Assembly: GCF_938045465.1 (NCBI RefSeq) | Contig: NZ_CALIBF010000134.1 | Location: 1 to 10,808 of the forward strand | Source: an uncultured Campylobacter sp. | Lineage (GTDB): Bacteria; Campylobacterota; Campylobacteria; Campylobacterales; Campylobacteraceae | DNA length: 10,808 bases | Direction of reading: 5' to 3' | Shown here: positions 1 to 8,700 of the stretch, one piece after another | Layout of the letters: every line of letters begins with the position of its first letter | Position numbering within the stretch: the first letter of the stretch is position 1 | Position numbers and translations under genes: made by a program | Notes under the pieces: generated by a model | Databases searched by the model: none | Seen by the model: the letters and a program-made list of their open reading frames with translations, nothing else | Told to the model about the DNA's origin: nothing

Positions 1-234
1 GCTAAACAGCGGCTTAAAGGTGCTAAGCTCGGGGCGCGTGATATTTAGCTCGTAGGTAAAGGGGTTAAATTTGGCGTCCTGCACGCTAAAGCTTGCCCTG
101 CCTTCTAAAATTTTAGGTAGCGCCTTTTCGATAAAAAGCGGCACGCCGAAAAAGCCCGCAAGCGCGTAAAACAGCGCAAATCCACCTACGCCGAAAGCAA
201 ACTTACGCCAGTGTTTTATAAAAAATTTTTTCAT
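1..234 (-). CDS. DUF748 / AsmA-like envelope protein, N-terminal fragment
   Basis: Partial gene: the first 78 codons are present and the rest lies beyond the left edge. The translation begins MKKFFIKHWRKFAFGVGGFA, a basic N-terminus followed by a hydrophobic stretch (about residues 13-34) that should form a signal anchor in the inner membrane. After it comes FSVQDAKFNPFTYELNI (about residues 48-64), resembling the start of DUF748/AsmA-like proteins, where an xFNPFxxxL segment follows the anchor. Family members are long periplasm-facing proteins linked to outer-membrane lipid or envelope homeostasis; that role is family knowledge, not visible here. The ATG at 234 has a GAGCGGAA-like purine stretch just upstream. 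A second in-frame ATG at 246 would add MSGK but has no ribosome site. The gene is divergent from queH. I am fairly sure of the family and cannot judge whether the gene is intact. Confidence 0.7.
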   Translation of the reverse strand, partial: MKKFFIKHWRKFAFGVGGFALFYALAGFFGVPLFIEKALPKILEGRASFSVQDAKFNPFTYELNITRPELSTFKPLFS

Positions 235-299
235 TTTTCCGCTCATTAATTTTGATAGCGTAAAATTATATCCAAAAATTTCGTGCAAAGGGTTAAATT
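235..299. promoter_or_regulatory. Divergent promoter region between the DUF748 gene and queH
   Basis: The 65-base gap between two divergent genes must hold both promoters. On the minus strand a perfect TATAAT (complement of 265-270) would start transcription near 258, giving a leader of roughly 24 bases to the ATG at 234 and favouring that start over the one at 246. On the plus strand TAAAAT at 261-266 is a candidate -10 for queH and the operon behind it. The two boxes overlap, so they may compete. I see no good -35 box for either, which is usual for Campylobacter housekeeping promoters. An AAAGGG ribosome site for queH lies at 287-292. Confidence 0.4.
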
Positions 300-1433
300 T
301 TGCTGGTTCACATCTGTTGCTCGGTCGATTGCGATTATTTTTTGCGCTGCTTAAAAGAGCTCACGCAAGAGCCGCTAATAGGCTATTTTTATGATCCCAA
401 CATCCACCCCTATGGCGAATATGTTCTTAGAATGCACGATGCGAAGCGGGTTTGCGAGAATTTAGGGATTAAATTTATCCCGGGCGAGTATGATTTACAG
501 GGCTGGCTAGACGGTGCGCGCGGGCTTGAAAATGAGCCCGAAAAAGGCGCGCGCTGCGAGTTTTGCTTTGATTTTCGCATGCAAAAAACGGCCGAGCTCG
601 CGCTAAGTTTGGGCGAGCGCAAAATCACCACGACTCTTTTAATGAGTCCCAAAAAATCGCACTCTCAACTTTGCGCCTCGTTGCAACGTATCTGCGAGCG
701 CTGCGGACTGGAGTTTATCGCGCCCGATTTTCGCAAAAACGGCGGCACGAACGAGCAGTTTGCGCTCGCGAAAAAAGACACGCTCTATCATCAAAACTAC
801 TGCGGCTGCATCTATGCACTTACGGCACAGCGGAATGATCAGCGAAAGACCGAGCGGAATTTTGGCGGAAGTTTGACGGCGGATTTGAGGCGAAATTCCG
901 CCTCCGATGCCGAAATTTACGAGCTAATGTCGTCTATCGATCGGCAAATTCTGCCCGCTTCGGTAGAGGATAAGTTGAAATTTTACAAAAAGCTTTGCTC
1001 GCTCGAAAAAAACGGGGCGAAATTTAGCGTGCTGCGCGATCGGTTTTTAAACTACCGCCTGCTGCGCGCATGGATTAAATTTGACGGCGAGGTAGTGCCT
1101 TCGTTTGTGCTATTTGGCTCGCATTTTACGCGCGAAAACGTGAAGTTTAGCGTGGAGCGAGAGTGCGAAATCTTTTTCAGCGACAAGGGGGAGATTAAAA
1201 TTTTAAACCTGGCGAAATTTAACGAAATTTCAAGATCAAATTTCAAAAGCGTATCCGAAATGCTAAAAAATCCGCCGAGTCTTGCGCGCCAAAATAAAGC
1301 TCGCGCCGCCCTATGCGCTGCGGGCTCGCTCTCGCCGATCATCGTCACGGACGAGATAAGAGCCGCCAAAGTTCAAATTTACGGGCTCTCGCGCATATTT
1401 TTAGACGTTAGGGAAATTTTAGTAAGAATTTGA
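300..1433 (+). CDS. queH: Epoxyqueuosine reductase QueH with C-terminal extension
   Basis: QueH (DUF208 family) reduces epoxyqueuosine to queuosine in the wobble base of GUN-anticodon tRNAs and is the non-homologous alternative to QueG. The N-terminal ~180 residues carry the family's cysteine pattern: HICC (C6, C7), RCEFC (C86, C89) and YCGC (C168, C170), expected to hold an iron-sulphur cluster and nearby iron. Typical QueH proteins are about 180-220 residues. This one has 377, and the last ~190 residues are an extension I do not recognise and that may be specific to this lineage. The start is TTG at 300, with AAAGGG seven bases upstream; an in-frame TAA at 294-296 rules out a longer start except ATT at 297. 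The MLVHICCS start matches the Campylobacter form of the protein. It is first in the plus-strand block, 33 bases before fabZ. Confidence 0.88.
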   Translation: MLVHICCSVDCDYFLRCLKELTQEPLIGYFYDPNIHPYGEYVLRMHDAKRVCENLGIKFIPGEYDLQGWLDGARGLENEPEKGARCEFCFDFRMQKTAELALSLGERKITTTLLMSPKKSHSQLCASLQRICERCGLEFIAPDFRKNGGTNEQFALAKKDTLYHQNYCGCIYALTAQRNDQRKTERNFGGSLTADLRRNSASDAEIYELMSSIDRQILPASVEDKLKFYKKLCSLEKNGAKFSVLRDRFLNYRLLRAWIKFDGEVVPSFVLFGSHFTRENVKFSVERECEIFFSDKGEIKILNLAKFNEISRSNFKSVSEMLKNPPSLARQNKARAALCAAGSLSPIIVTDEIRAAKVQIYGLSRIFLDVREILVRI

Positions 1434-1466
1434 TAAGATTCTAAAATTTCTAAAAAAGGCAGATCA

Positions 1467-1916
1467 ATGATAGATATAAACGAAATTCTCTCTATCCTAC
1501 CTCATCGTTTTCCGTTTTTGCTGATAGATCGCGTCGAAGAGCTCAGCATAGGCGAAAGCATCAAAGCCTATAAAAACGTAACCTACAATGAGCAGATCTT
1601 TCAGGGTCACTTTCCGGGGCACCCGATCTATCCGGGCGTAATGATCATCGAGGGCTTGGCACAGGCAGGCGGCGTGCTGGCGTTTAAGAGCATGGAGAAA
1701 GACGGCGTCGATCTAAGCGACAAGGTCGTGTATTTTATGAGTATCGACAACGCTAAATTTAGAAACCCGGTCCGCCCCGGCGACAAGCTTGAGTATCGCA
1801 TCAGCGTAATCAAACATCGCGGACGCATCTGGGTGCTAAAGGGCGAAGCCTACATCAACGACGGTACTACATTGGCCGCGCAGGCTGAACTTCAAGCGAT
1901 GATAATGGATAAATGA
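1467..1916 (+). CDS. fabZ: 3-hydroxyacyl-ACP dehydratase FabZ
   Basis: FabZ removes water from (3R)-3-hydroxyacyl-ACP to give trans-2-enoyl-ACP in type II fatty acid elongation in the cytoplasm. The protein has 149 residues, the usual length, and a single hot-dog fold. The signature GHFPGHPIYPGVMIIE spans about residues 47-62, with catalytic His48 and Glu62 in place (His54 and Glu68 in E. coli). The N-terminal ILPHRFPFLLIDRV is also typical. The ATG at 1467 follows an AAAAAAGGCAGA purine stretch. The stop overlaps the start of lpxA by four bases (ATGA), so translation is probably coupled. The pairing makes metabolic sense: FabZ and LpxA draw on the same pool of 3-hydroxyacyl-ACP, one sending it to phospholipid fatty acids and the other to lipid A. 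Confidence 0.97.
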   Translation: MIDINEILSILPHRFPFLLIDRVEELSIGESIKAYKNVTYNEQIFQGHFPGHPIYPGVMIIEGLAQAGGVLAFKSMEKDGVDLSDKVVYFMSIDNAKFRNPVRPGDKLEYRISVIKHRGRIWVLKGEAYINDGTTLAAQAELQAMIMDK

Positions 1917-2704
1917 TGGCTAAAGTTCACCACACAGCGATCATCGAGGACGGCGCGCAGATCGGAGCCGAGGTTGTGATCGAGCCGTATGCTTTCGTAA
2001 GCGCGCAGGCTAAAATCGGCGACGGCTGCACGATCAAGCAGGGTGCGCGCATCATCGGCGATACGCAAATCGGCGAGGGCTCTAAAATTTTTTCATACGC
2101 GATCGTGGGCGAAATTCCGCAGGATATGAGCTTTGAAGATGGCGAGCGAACGGGGTTAGTCATCGGCAAAAACGCTACGATTCACGAGTTTTGCACGATC
2201 AGCTCGGGCTCGCATAAGGGCGACGGATTTACGCGCATCGGCGATAATCTCTTTATGATGGCGTATTGCCACATCGCGCACGATTGCGTGCTGGGCAGCA
2301 ACATAATCCTAGCCAACAACGCCACGCTCGCAGGTCACGTCGTAATGGGCGATTATGCCGTTATTGGCGGACTTACCCCCGTGCATCAATTCGTCCAAAT
2401 AGGCGAGAGCTGCATGATCGCAGGGGCTAGCGCGCTTAGTCAGGACGTAGTGCCGTTTTGCCTAGCCGAGGGAAATCGCGCCTATATTCGCGGGCTAAAT
2501 TTAACGGGCATCCGCCGCCGCTTCGATAAAGAGACGGTCGAGACGATAAATCGGGCGTATAAATTTTTATTTAACCAAGGCGCGGGCTTAAAGGAGCAGG
2601 CGCAGATCCTTTTAGCCGAAACGAGCGATCAAAACGTGCGCAAGATGTGCGAGTTTATAATCAACACAAAACGCGGGATTCCGCTAGATAAAGGTAAAAT
2701 TTAA
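1913..2704 (+). CDS. lpxA: UDP-N-acetylglucosamine O-acyltransferase LpxA
   Basis: LpxA catalyses the first step of lipid A synthesis, moving a 3-hydroxyacyl chain from ACP to UDP-GlcNAc (or an amino-sugar analogue in some Campylobacter). The 263-residue protein has hexapeptide repeats of a left-handed parallel beta helix over residues ~5-190 and a helical C-terminal part. The catalytic His is H123 in HIAHDC, with H142 and H158 matching E. coli H144 and H160. At the acyl-length position (E. coli G173) there is Gly171, consistent with a long, about 14-carbon chain; that is inference. Two adjacent ATGs are possible starts, 1913 (four-base overlap with fabZ) and 1916 (one-base overlap). The second gives MAKVHH, the same spacing as I recall for C. 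jejuni LpxA. The stop TAA shares one base with the clpX ATG. Confidence 0.96.
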   Translation: MMAKVHHTAIIEDGAQIGAEVVIEPYAFVSAQAKIGDGCTIKQGARIIGDTQIGEGSKIFSYAIVGEIPQDMSFEDGERTGLVIGKNATIHEFCTISSGSHKGDGFTRIGDNLFMMAYCHIAHDCVLGSNIILANNATLAGHVVMGDYAVIGGLTPVHQFVQIGESCMIAGASALSQDVVPFCLAEGNRAYIRGLNLTGIRRRFDKETVETINRAYKFLFNQGAGLKEQAQILLAETSDQNVRKMCEFIINTKRGIPLDKGKI

Positions 2705-3942
2705 TGGCAAATAAGTGCAGTTTTTGCGGTGAGACGGGCGCGGACGGGCGTCGTATCTATCCTAACGACGACGGTACGGCGGCTATCTGCAGCTATTGTA
2801 TCGATATGGCATACGCCGCTATCCACGGCAGCGAGGGTCAAAATGAGGCGGTACAAAATCAAAATAAAGAGATCGATTTCGAGGCTATCAAGCCAAAGGC
2901 GCTGATGGAGGTTCTAAACCGCTACGTCATCGGTCAGGAGCGCGCTAAGAAAATTTTTAGCGTCGGCGTTTACAACCACTATAAAAGAATTTTCAGACAG
3001 ACCGACGCGAAGGGCGACGATACCGAAATTTCAAAATCAAATATCTTGCTTATCGGGCCTACCGGCAGCGGCAAGACGCTTATGGCGCAGACCTTGGCGC
3101 GATTTTTGGACGTGCCGATCGCCATTAGCGACGCTACGAGCCTAACGGAAGCGGGCTACGTCGGCGAGGACGTAGAAAACATCCTCACCCGCCTTTTGCA
3201 GGCTGCGGACGGCGACGTAGAGAAGGCGCAGCGCGGTATCGTATTCGTAGACGAGATCGATAAGATCGCGCGAATGAGCGAAAACCGCAGCATCACGCGC
3301 GATGTAAGCGGCGAGGGGGTACAGCAAGCGCTTCTTAAGATCATCGAAGGAAGCGTCGTAAATATCCCGCCGAAGGGCGGCCGCAAGCATCCAAATCAGG
3401 ACTTCATACAGATCGATACTACTAATATCCTATTCGTCTGCGGCGGCGCGTTCGACGGGCTAAACGAGATCATCAACCGTCGCATCGGGCAGAATGTACT
3501 CGGGTTTAACCAAACCAAGCGCAGCAAGAAAGAGAGCTTAAATTTGCTAAACATGGTCGAGGCCGACGATTTGGTGCATTACGGTATAATCCCCGAGCTC
3601 ATCGGGCGCTTGCACGTAGTGGCTACGCTAAATGAGATCGACGAAAAGGCGATGGTTAGAATTTTAACCGAGCCGAAAAACGCGATCTTAAAGCAATATC
3701 AAAAGCTCTTTGCGATAGACGGCGCAAATTTAAAATTTGACGACGACGCGCTACGAGAGGTCGCGAGCCTTGCGATCAAGCGCAAAACCGGTGCGCGCGG
3801 ACTTCGCAGCATAATCGAGGAGATCATGATTGATATTATGTTTGATCTACCTGAGCTTAAGGGCTATGACGTCATCATCTCCAAAGAGGTCGTAGATGGC
3901 GTTTCTAAGCCTATACTTGTAAAACAAAATTTAACTGCATAA
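2704..3942 (+). CDS. clpX: ATP-dependent Clp protease ATP-binding subunit ClpX
   Basis: ClpX is a hexameric AAA+ unfoldase that selects tagged proteins and feeds them to the ClpP peptidase. All parts are visible in this 412-residue protein. The N-terminal zinc domain has C5, C8, C29 and C32. Walker A is GPTGSGKT (118-125) and Walker B IVFVDEID (179-186). The pore-1 loop is GYVGED (151-156), and the RKH substrate loop is R227-K228-H229. Sensor 2 is GARGLRS (363-369). The ClpP-docking loop reads LGF (266-268) rather than the IGF of E. coli, a common conservative variant. The ATG overlaps the lpxA stop by one base (TAATG). clpP is not in the window. Its place between lipid A and cell-shape genes is the known order in Campylobacter rather than a functional pairing. 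Confidence 0.98.
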   Translation: MANKCSFCGETGADGRRIYPNDDGTAAICSYCIDMAYAAIHGSEGQNEAVQNQNKEIDFEAIKPKALMEVLNRYVIGQERAKKIFSVGVYNHYKRIFRQTDAKGDDTEISKSNILLIGPTGSGKTLMAQTLARFLDVPIAISDATSLTEAGYVGEDVENILTRLLQAADGDVEKAQRGIVFVDEIDKIARMSENRSITRDVSGEGVQQALLKIIEGSVVNIPPKGGRKHPNQDFIQIDTTNILFVCGGAFDGLNEIINRRIGQNVLGFNQTKRSKKESLNLLNMVEADDLVHYGIIPELIGRLHVVATLNEIDEKAMVRILTEPKNAILKQYQKLFAIDGANLKFDDDALREVASLAIKRKTGARGLRSIIEEIMIDIMFDLPELKGYDVIISKEVVDGVSKPILVKQNLTA

Positions 3943-3951
3943 AGGGGATAA

Positions 3952-4986
3952 ATGTTACTTGATTCGATTCTAGGATTATTTTCTAGGGATATGGGTATTG
4001 ATCTAGGCACGGCAAACACGCTTGTGCTGCTAAAAGATAAAGGCATCATCATCAACGAACCGAGCGTCGTCGCGGTACAAAACGAACGCTACGGCAAGCA
4101 AAGGATCATCGCCGTGGGCGCCGAAGCCAAAGAGATGCTCGGACGCACTCCCGGCGACATCGAAGCGGTGCGCCCGATGAAGGACGGCGTTATCGCGGAT
4201 TTTGATATGACGGAAAAGATGATTAGGTATTTCATCGAAAAGACCCACAAACGCCGCTTCTTCGTAAGCCCGCGCATCATCATTTCGGTACCTTACGGGC
4301 TAACTCAGGTCGAGCGCAAAGCCGTGCGCGAAAGTGCGATGATAGCGGGCGCACGCGAGGTTTATCTAATCGAAGAGCCGATGGCTGCGGCGATCGGTGC
4401 GGGTTTGCCGGTCAATGAAGCGCGCGGCTCGTTGGTCGTAGATATCGGCGGCGGTACCACAGAGATTGGCGTCATCTCGCTAGGCGGCATCATCAGCGCC
4501 AAATCCGTTCGCGTCGCGGGCGATAAGATCGACGCAAGCATCGTTAACTACGTCAAAGAAAAATATAGCCTGCTTATTTCGGAGCGTGCGGCCGAGGAGA
4601 TTAAGATCAAGATCGGCACGGCGGTGCAACAGCAAAAAGATCTTACCTATACAGTCAAAGGAAAAGACCAGATCAGCGGGCTTTTAAGCTCGGTTGATCT
4701 TACGAGCGAGGACGTTAGAGAGGCGATCAAAGATTCGATCAGAGAGATTGCGGACGCGCTGAAATTTGTCCTTGAGAGCATTCAGCCCGAAGTCGCCGCC
4801 GACATCGTCGAAAACGGCGTCGTGCTAACGGGTGGCGGTGCGCTCATTCGCGGATTAGATAAGTATCTAAGCGACACCGTAAAGCTTCCGGTTTTCGTCG
4901 CGGACGAACCGCTACTGTGCGTCGCAAACGGCACGGGAAAAGCCCTAGAAGAGATCAAATCGCTAAAACAAGCGGCAAATGACTAA
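3952..4986 (+). CDS. mreB: Rod-shape-determining actin homologue MreB
   Basis: MreB forms membrane-bound antiparallel filaments that guide cell-wall synthesis along the cylinder of rod-shaped and curved cells. The 344 residues are the normal length. Actin-fold motifs in order are phosphate-1 DLGTANTLV (17-25), the EEPMAAAIGAG segment (141-151) with the catalytic-region Glu, phosphate-2 DIGGGTTEIGV (164-174) and the adenosine motif TGGGALIRGL (293-302). The hydrophobic N-terminus (MLLDSILGLF) could help membrane contact. A strong AAGGGGA ribosome site precedes the ATG after a nine-base gap from clpX. The 3' end overlaps mreC by eight bases, so the two are probably made together. No mreD, pbp2 or rodA lies in the window. 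Confidence 0.98.
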   Translation: MLLDSILGLFSRDMGIDLGTANTLVLLKDKGIIINEPSVVAVQNERYGKQRIIAVGAEAKEMLGRTPGDIEAVRPMKDGVIADFDMTEKMIRYFIEKTHKRRFFVSPRIIISVPYGLTQVERKAVRESAMIAGAREVYLIEEPMAAAIGAGLPVNEARGSLVVDIGGGTTEIGVISLGGIISAKSVRVAGDKIDASIVNYVKEKYSLLISERAAEEIKIKIGTAVQQQKDLTYTVKGKDQISGLLSSVDLTSEDVREAIKDSIREIADALKFVLESIQPEVAADIVENGVVLTGGGALIRGLDKYLSDTVKLPVFVADEPLLCVANGTGKALEEIKSLKQAAND

Positions 4987-5728
4987 TCTCAAACTCCTCC
5001 TCGTCGCGGTTTTGCTGGTAGCCGTTTCGCTAACGTTCGGCTCGTATATCCACGGCAAATTTATCGGATTTGCAGGAGGAATTTTAGAGGTGTATTACGG
5101 CGTGAGCGATCGGGTAAAAAGCGCTGTGAACGAGCATTTTAACCAGGCAGAGACGATCAAAGCTCTACGAGAAGAAAACGCCGAGCTAAAAAAATCGGCG
5201 ATGCTGCTTAGCACGTTCGCGGGCGAGCTGAATAAAATTTTGATCGATAAAAATAGCTCTATTTATGAGCCCAAAGTCCAGCTCGTAAAGGCGTTGAGCT
5301 ACGCGAATCTAAACGACTACAACAAATTCTTCGTAAATTTTGAAAATTTTAACCCAAACAAAATTTACGGCCTCATCAGCGAGGGTAAAACCGCAGGAAT
5401 TTTAGTAAATAAAGACGGGCGCCCGCTTGCGATCTTACAGCGCGACGAGAAGAGTAATTTCTCCGTTTTCATAGGAGATACTCAAATTCCTGGCGTCGCA
5501 GGCGGCGAAAATAACGAGCTCGTAGTCAGATACATCCCGCAGTGGCTCGATCCCAAGGTAGGTGATGAGGTGCTTACCAGCGGCAAGGACGGGATTTTTT
5601 TTGCCGGCGTGCCGGTAGGAAAGGTTAAAGAGATTCAAAATGGAAAGTTATACAAAAGCGCCGTCGTAGAGCCCTACGTGAGCTCCGAGATGCCGGCGTT
5701 TTTGTATGTCGTTACAAAGGAAAATTGA
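4979..5728 (+). CDS. mreC: Rod-shape-determining protein MreC
   Basis: MreC is a bitopic inner-membrane protein whose periplasmic part links MreB filaments to the elongation peptidoglycan synthases. The 249-residue protein has one membrane helix (about residues 4-21), then a heptad-rich segment (about 45-90, with LREENAELKK) that should form the dimerising coiled coil. The beta-domain region follows, with the family's C-terminal block GDEVLTSGKDGIFFAGVPVG at 195-214. It starts inside the last codons of mreB and ends with a TGA sharing one base with the carB ATG. The sequence between the coiled coil and the final block diverges from the better-known MreC proteins, as usual in this family. In C. 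jejuni I recall one extra gene between mreC and carB; here they touch. Confidence 0.95.
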   Translation: MTNLKLLLVAVLLVAVSLTFGSYIHGKFIGFAGGILEVYYGVSDRVKSAVNEHFNQAETIKALREENAELKKSAMLLSTFAGELNKILIDKNSSIYEPKVQLVKALSYANLNDYNKFFVNFENFNPNKIYGLISEGKTAGILVNKDGRPLAILQRDEKSNFSVFIGDTQIPGVAGGENNELVVRYIPQWLDPKVGDEVLTSGKDGIFFAGVPVGKVKEIQNGKLYKSAVVEPYVSSEMPAFLYVVTKEN

Positions 5729-8700
5729 TGCCCAAAAGAGATGATATTAAGACGATTTTGCTGATCGGCAGCGGTCCGATCGTAATCGGTCAGGCGTGCG
5801 AGTTCGATTACAGCGGCACGCAGGCGGCTAAGACGTTAAAGAGCCTTGGATACCGCGTAGTGCTAATAAACTCTAACCCCGCTACCATTATGACCGATCC
5901 CGATTTTGCCGACGCTACTTATATCGAGCCGATTACCAAAGAGAGCATTTTGCGTATCATAAAGCGCGAGGGCGTCGATGCGATCCTGCCTACGATGGGC
6001 GGACAGGTCGCGCTAAACGTCGCGATGCAGGCTTACGAAAGCGGCGAGCTGGCTGGAGTAAAATTTCTAGGCGCCAAGCCTGAAGCGATCAAAAAAGGCG
6101 AGGATAGGGTAAAATTTAAAGAGGCGATGATTAAGATCGGAATGGATCTGCCTAAGTCCAAATACGCTTACAATATCGAAGAGGCGATGGCTGCGGCGAA
6201 TGAGATCGGCTTTCCGCTCATTATCCGCGCCAGCTACACCCTAGGCGGTGCAGGCAGCGGCGTAGCGTACAATATCGACGAGTTTAAAGAGGTCGCGCAA
6301 AATGGGCTAGACGTGAGTCCGATAAATGAAATTTTGATCGAAGAGAGCCTGCTTGGATGGAAAGAGTTCGAAATGGAGGTGATCCGCGATCACAAGGACA
6401 ACTGCATCATCGTCTGCTCGATCGAAAATTTCGACCCGATGGGGGTGCATACGGGCGATAGTATCACGGTTGCGCCCGCTCTGACGCTTACCGATAAAGA
6501 ATACCAAGCGATGCGCGACGCGAGTTTTAAAATTTTGCGCGAGATCGGCGTGGATACGGGCGGCTCAAACGTGCAGTTTGCGGTAAATCCGCAAACTGGT
6601 CGCATGATCGTCATCGAGATGAACCCGCGCGTAAGCCGCAGCTCGGCTCTCGCGTCCAAAGCCACGGGCTATCCGATCGCCAAGGTCGCTACGATGCTGG
6701 CGGTGGGCTTTAGCCTGGATGAGATCAAAAATGACATCACTGGCACGCCCGCGAGCTTTGAGCCGGTGATCGATTATATCGTGACTAAAATTCCGCGCTT
6801 TGCGTTTGAAAAATTCCCAGGCGCAAACCCCTATCTCGGCACCGCGATGAAGAGTATCGGCGAGGTGATGGCGATCGGGCGCAGCTTTAAAGAGAGCATT
6901 CAAAAGGCGCTTTGCTCGCTAGAGAAGGGCTACTTCGGCTTCGTGGAATTAAATTTAAGCGAGAAGGATCTCATCTTCGGGCTTCGCAACGCGCAGCAAG
7001 ATAGAATTTTATATATCGCTCAGGGCTTTAGAGCGGGTATGAGCGTGGATCAAATTTACGAGCTTAGCAAGATCGATCGCTGGTTTTTGAGCCAGATTGA
7101 GCAGATTGTAAAATTTGAAGAGCGCATCGATATGGAGATCATCAACGACGCGGCGCTTCTGAGGCAGGCCAAGAGCTGGGGCTTTAGCGATAAGATGATC
7201 GCAAATTTAATCAACAAAAAGGACAATCTGGGCCTTACGCAAAACGATATCCATTTTGCCTGCGCCAGGCAGGGCATCGGCCTTGAATACAACGAAGTAG
7301 ATACCTGTGCGGGCGAGTTTGCGGCGCTCACTCCGTATCTGTACTCCAGCACCAACATAACGCCCGCCATCGCAAGCCGTAAAATTTCAAAAGATAATAA
7401 AAAGGTCCTCATCATCGGCGGCGGTCCGAACCGCATCGGGCAGGGCATCGAGTTTGACTACTGCTGCGTGCACGCTAGCTACGCGCTACGCGATATGGGC
7501 ATCACTACGATAATGTATAACTGCAACCCAGAAACCGTCAGCACCGACTACGATACGAGCGATATTTTATACTTCGAGCCGATCGACTTCGAGCACGTCA
7601 GAGCGGTCATCGAGGCCGAGAACCCCGACGGCGTGATCGTGCATTTCGGAGGCCAAACGCCGCTAAAGCTCGCCAAGCGCCTAAGCACCGTGGGAGCCAA
7701 GATCATCGGCACGAGCGCGCGCACGATAGACGTAGCGGAGGACCGCAAGAAATTTAGCGAGTTCATCGCAAGTATCGGCGTTAAACAGCCCCAAAACGAT
7801 ACCGCCGTAAGCGAAGCCGAAGCGATCGAAAAGGCCGCTGCTATCGGCTATCCCGTGCTCGTGCGCCCTAGCTACGTGCTCGGCGGTCGCGCGATGCGGC
7901 GCGTGCACAGCGAAGCCGAGCTTAGGCAGTATATGAGCGAGGCGGTGCGCGTGAGCAATCACTCGCCCGTGCTGATAGATAAATTTTTGCTTGACGCGAC
8001 CGAGCTTGATGTGGATGCGATCTGCGACGGGCGCGACGTGTATATCGGCGCGATAATGGAGCATATCGAAGAGGCAGGCATTCATAGCGGCGATAGCGCT
8101 AGTATCTTACCGCCGCTTAGCCTAAGCGCGGAGATGATCGATCTGGTAAGTCGCCAAACCAAAGAGATCGCGCTAAATCTCGGCGTCGTGGGGCTTATGA
8201 ATATTCAATTCGCGATTTTTGAAAACGAGCTTTACATCATTGAGGTAAATCCGCGCGCGAGCCGCACCGTGCCGTTTGTCAGCAAGGCGAGCGGAATTCC
8301 GATGGCAAAGGTCGCTACCCGCGTAATGTGGCAAGGGGGTCTGCGCGAGGCTTTGAAATTTTACGACGAGTTCGGCGTGCTGGTCGAAGAGAAGGGAATT
8401 TTAAAGCCGCGTATTAAAAACCATATCTGCGTCAAAGAAAGCGTCTTTCCTTTCAACAAGCTTGCGGGCGCGGATCTGATCCTGGGGCCTGAGATGAAAA
8501 GCACCGGCGAGGTGATGGGCATCGGCGAGAGCTTTGCCAAGAGCTTTGCTAAATCGCAAATCGGCGCAAGCAACGCACTTCCGAGTGGCGGCAAGGTATT
8601 TTTGTCGCTAGCCGATCACGACAAGCTGCGAGCCGTAGAGCTTGCGCGCGCGTTTACGAGCGCAGGCTTCGGTATCGCGGCTACGAGCGGCACTCACAAG

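Noticed and set aside
3142..3390. Open frames of 76-82 codons on the minus strand inside clpX
   Set aside because: They are antisense shadows of the clpX coding sequence in a GC-richer gene, with no ribosome site and no recognisable protein; clpX explains the region fully.
7681..8085. A 134-codon minus-strand frame inside carB, and other antisense frames in carB
   Set aside because: Long antisense frames arise from the codon bias of carB. The sense protein is intact with all motifs, and the antisense translations are rich in His, Arg and Ala without family features.
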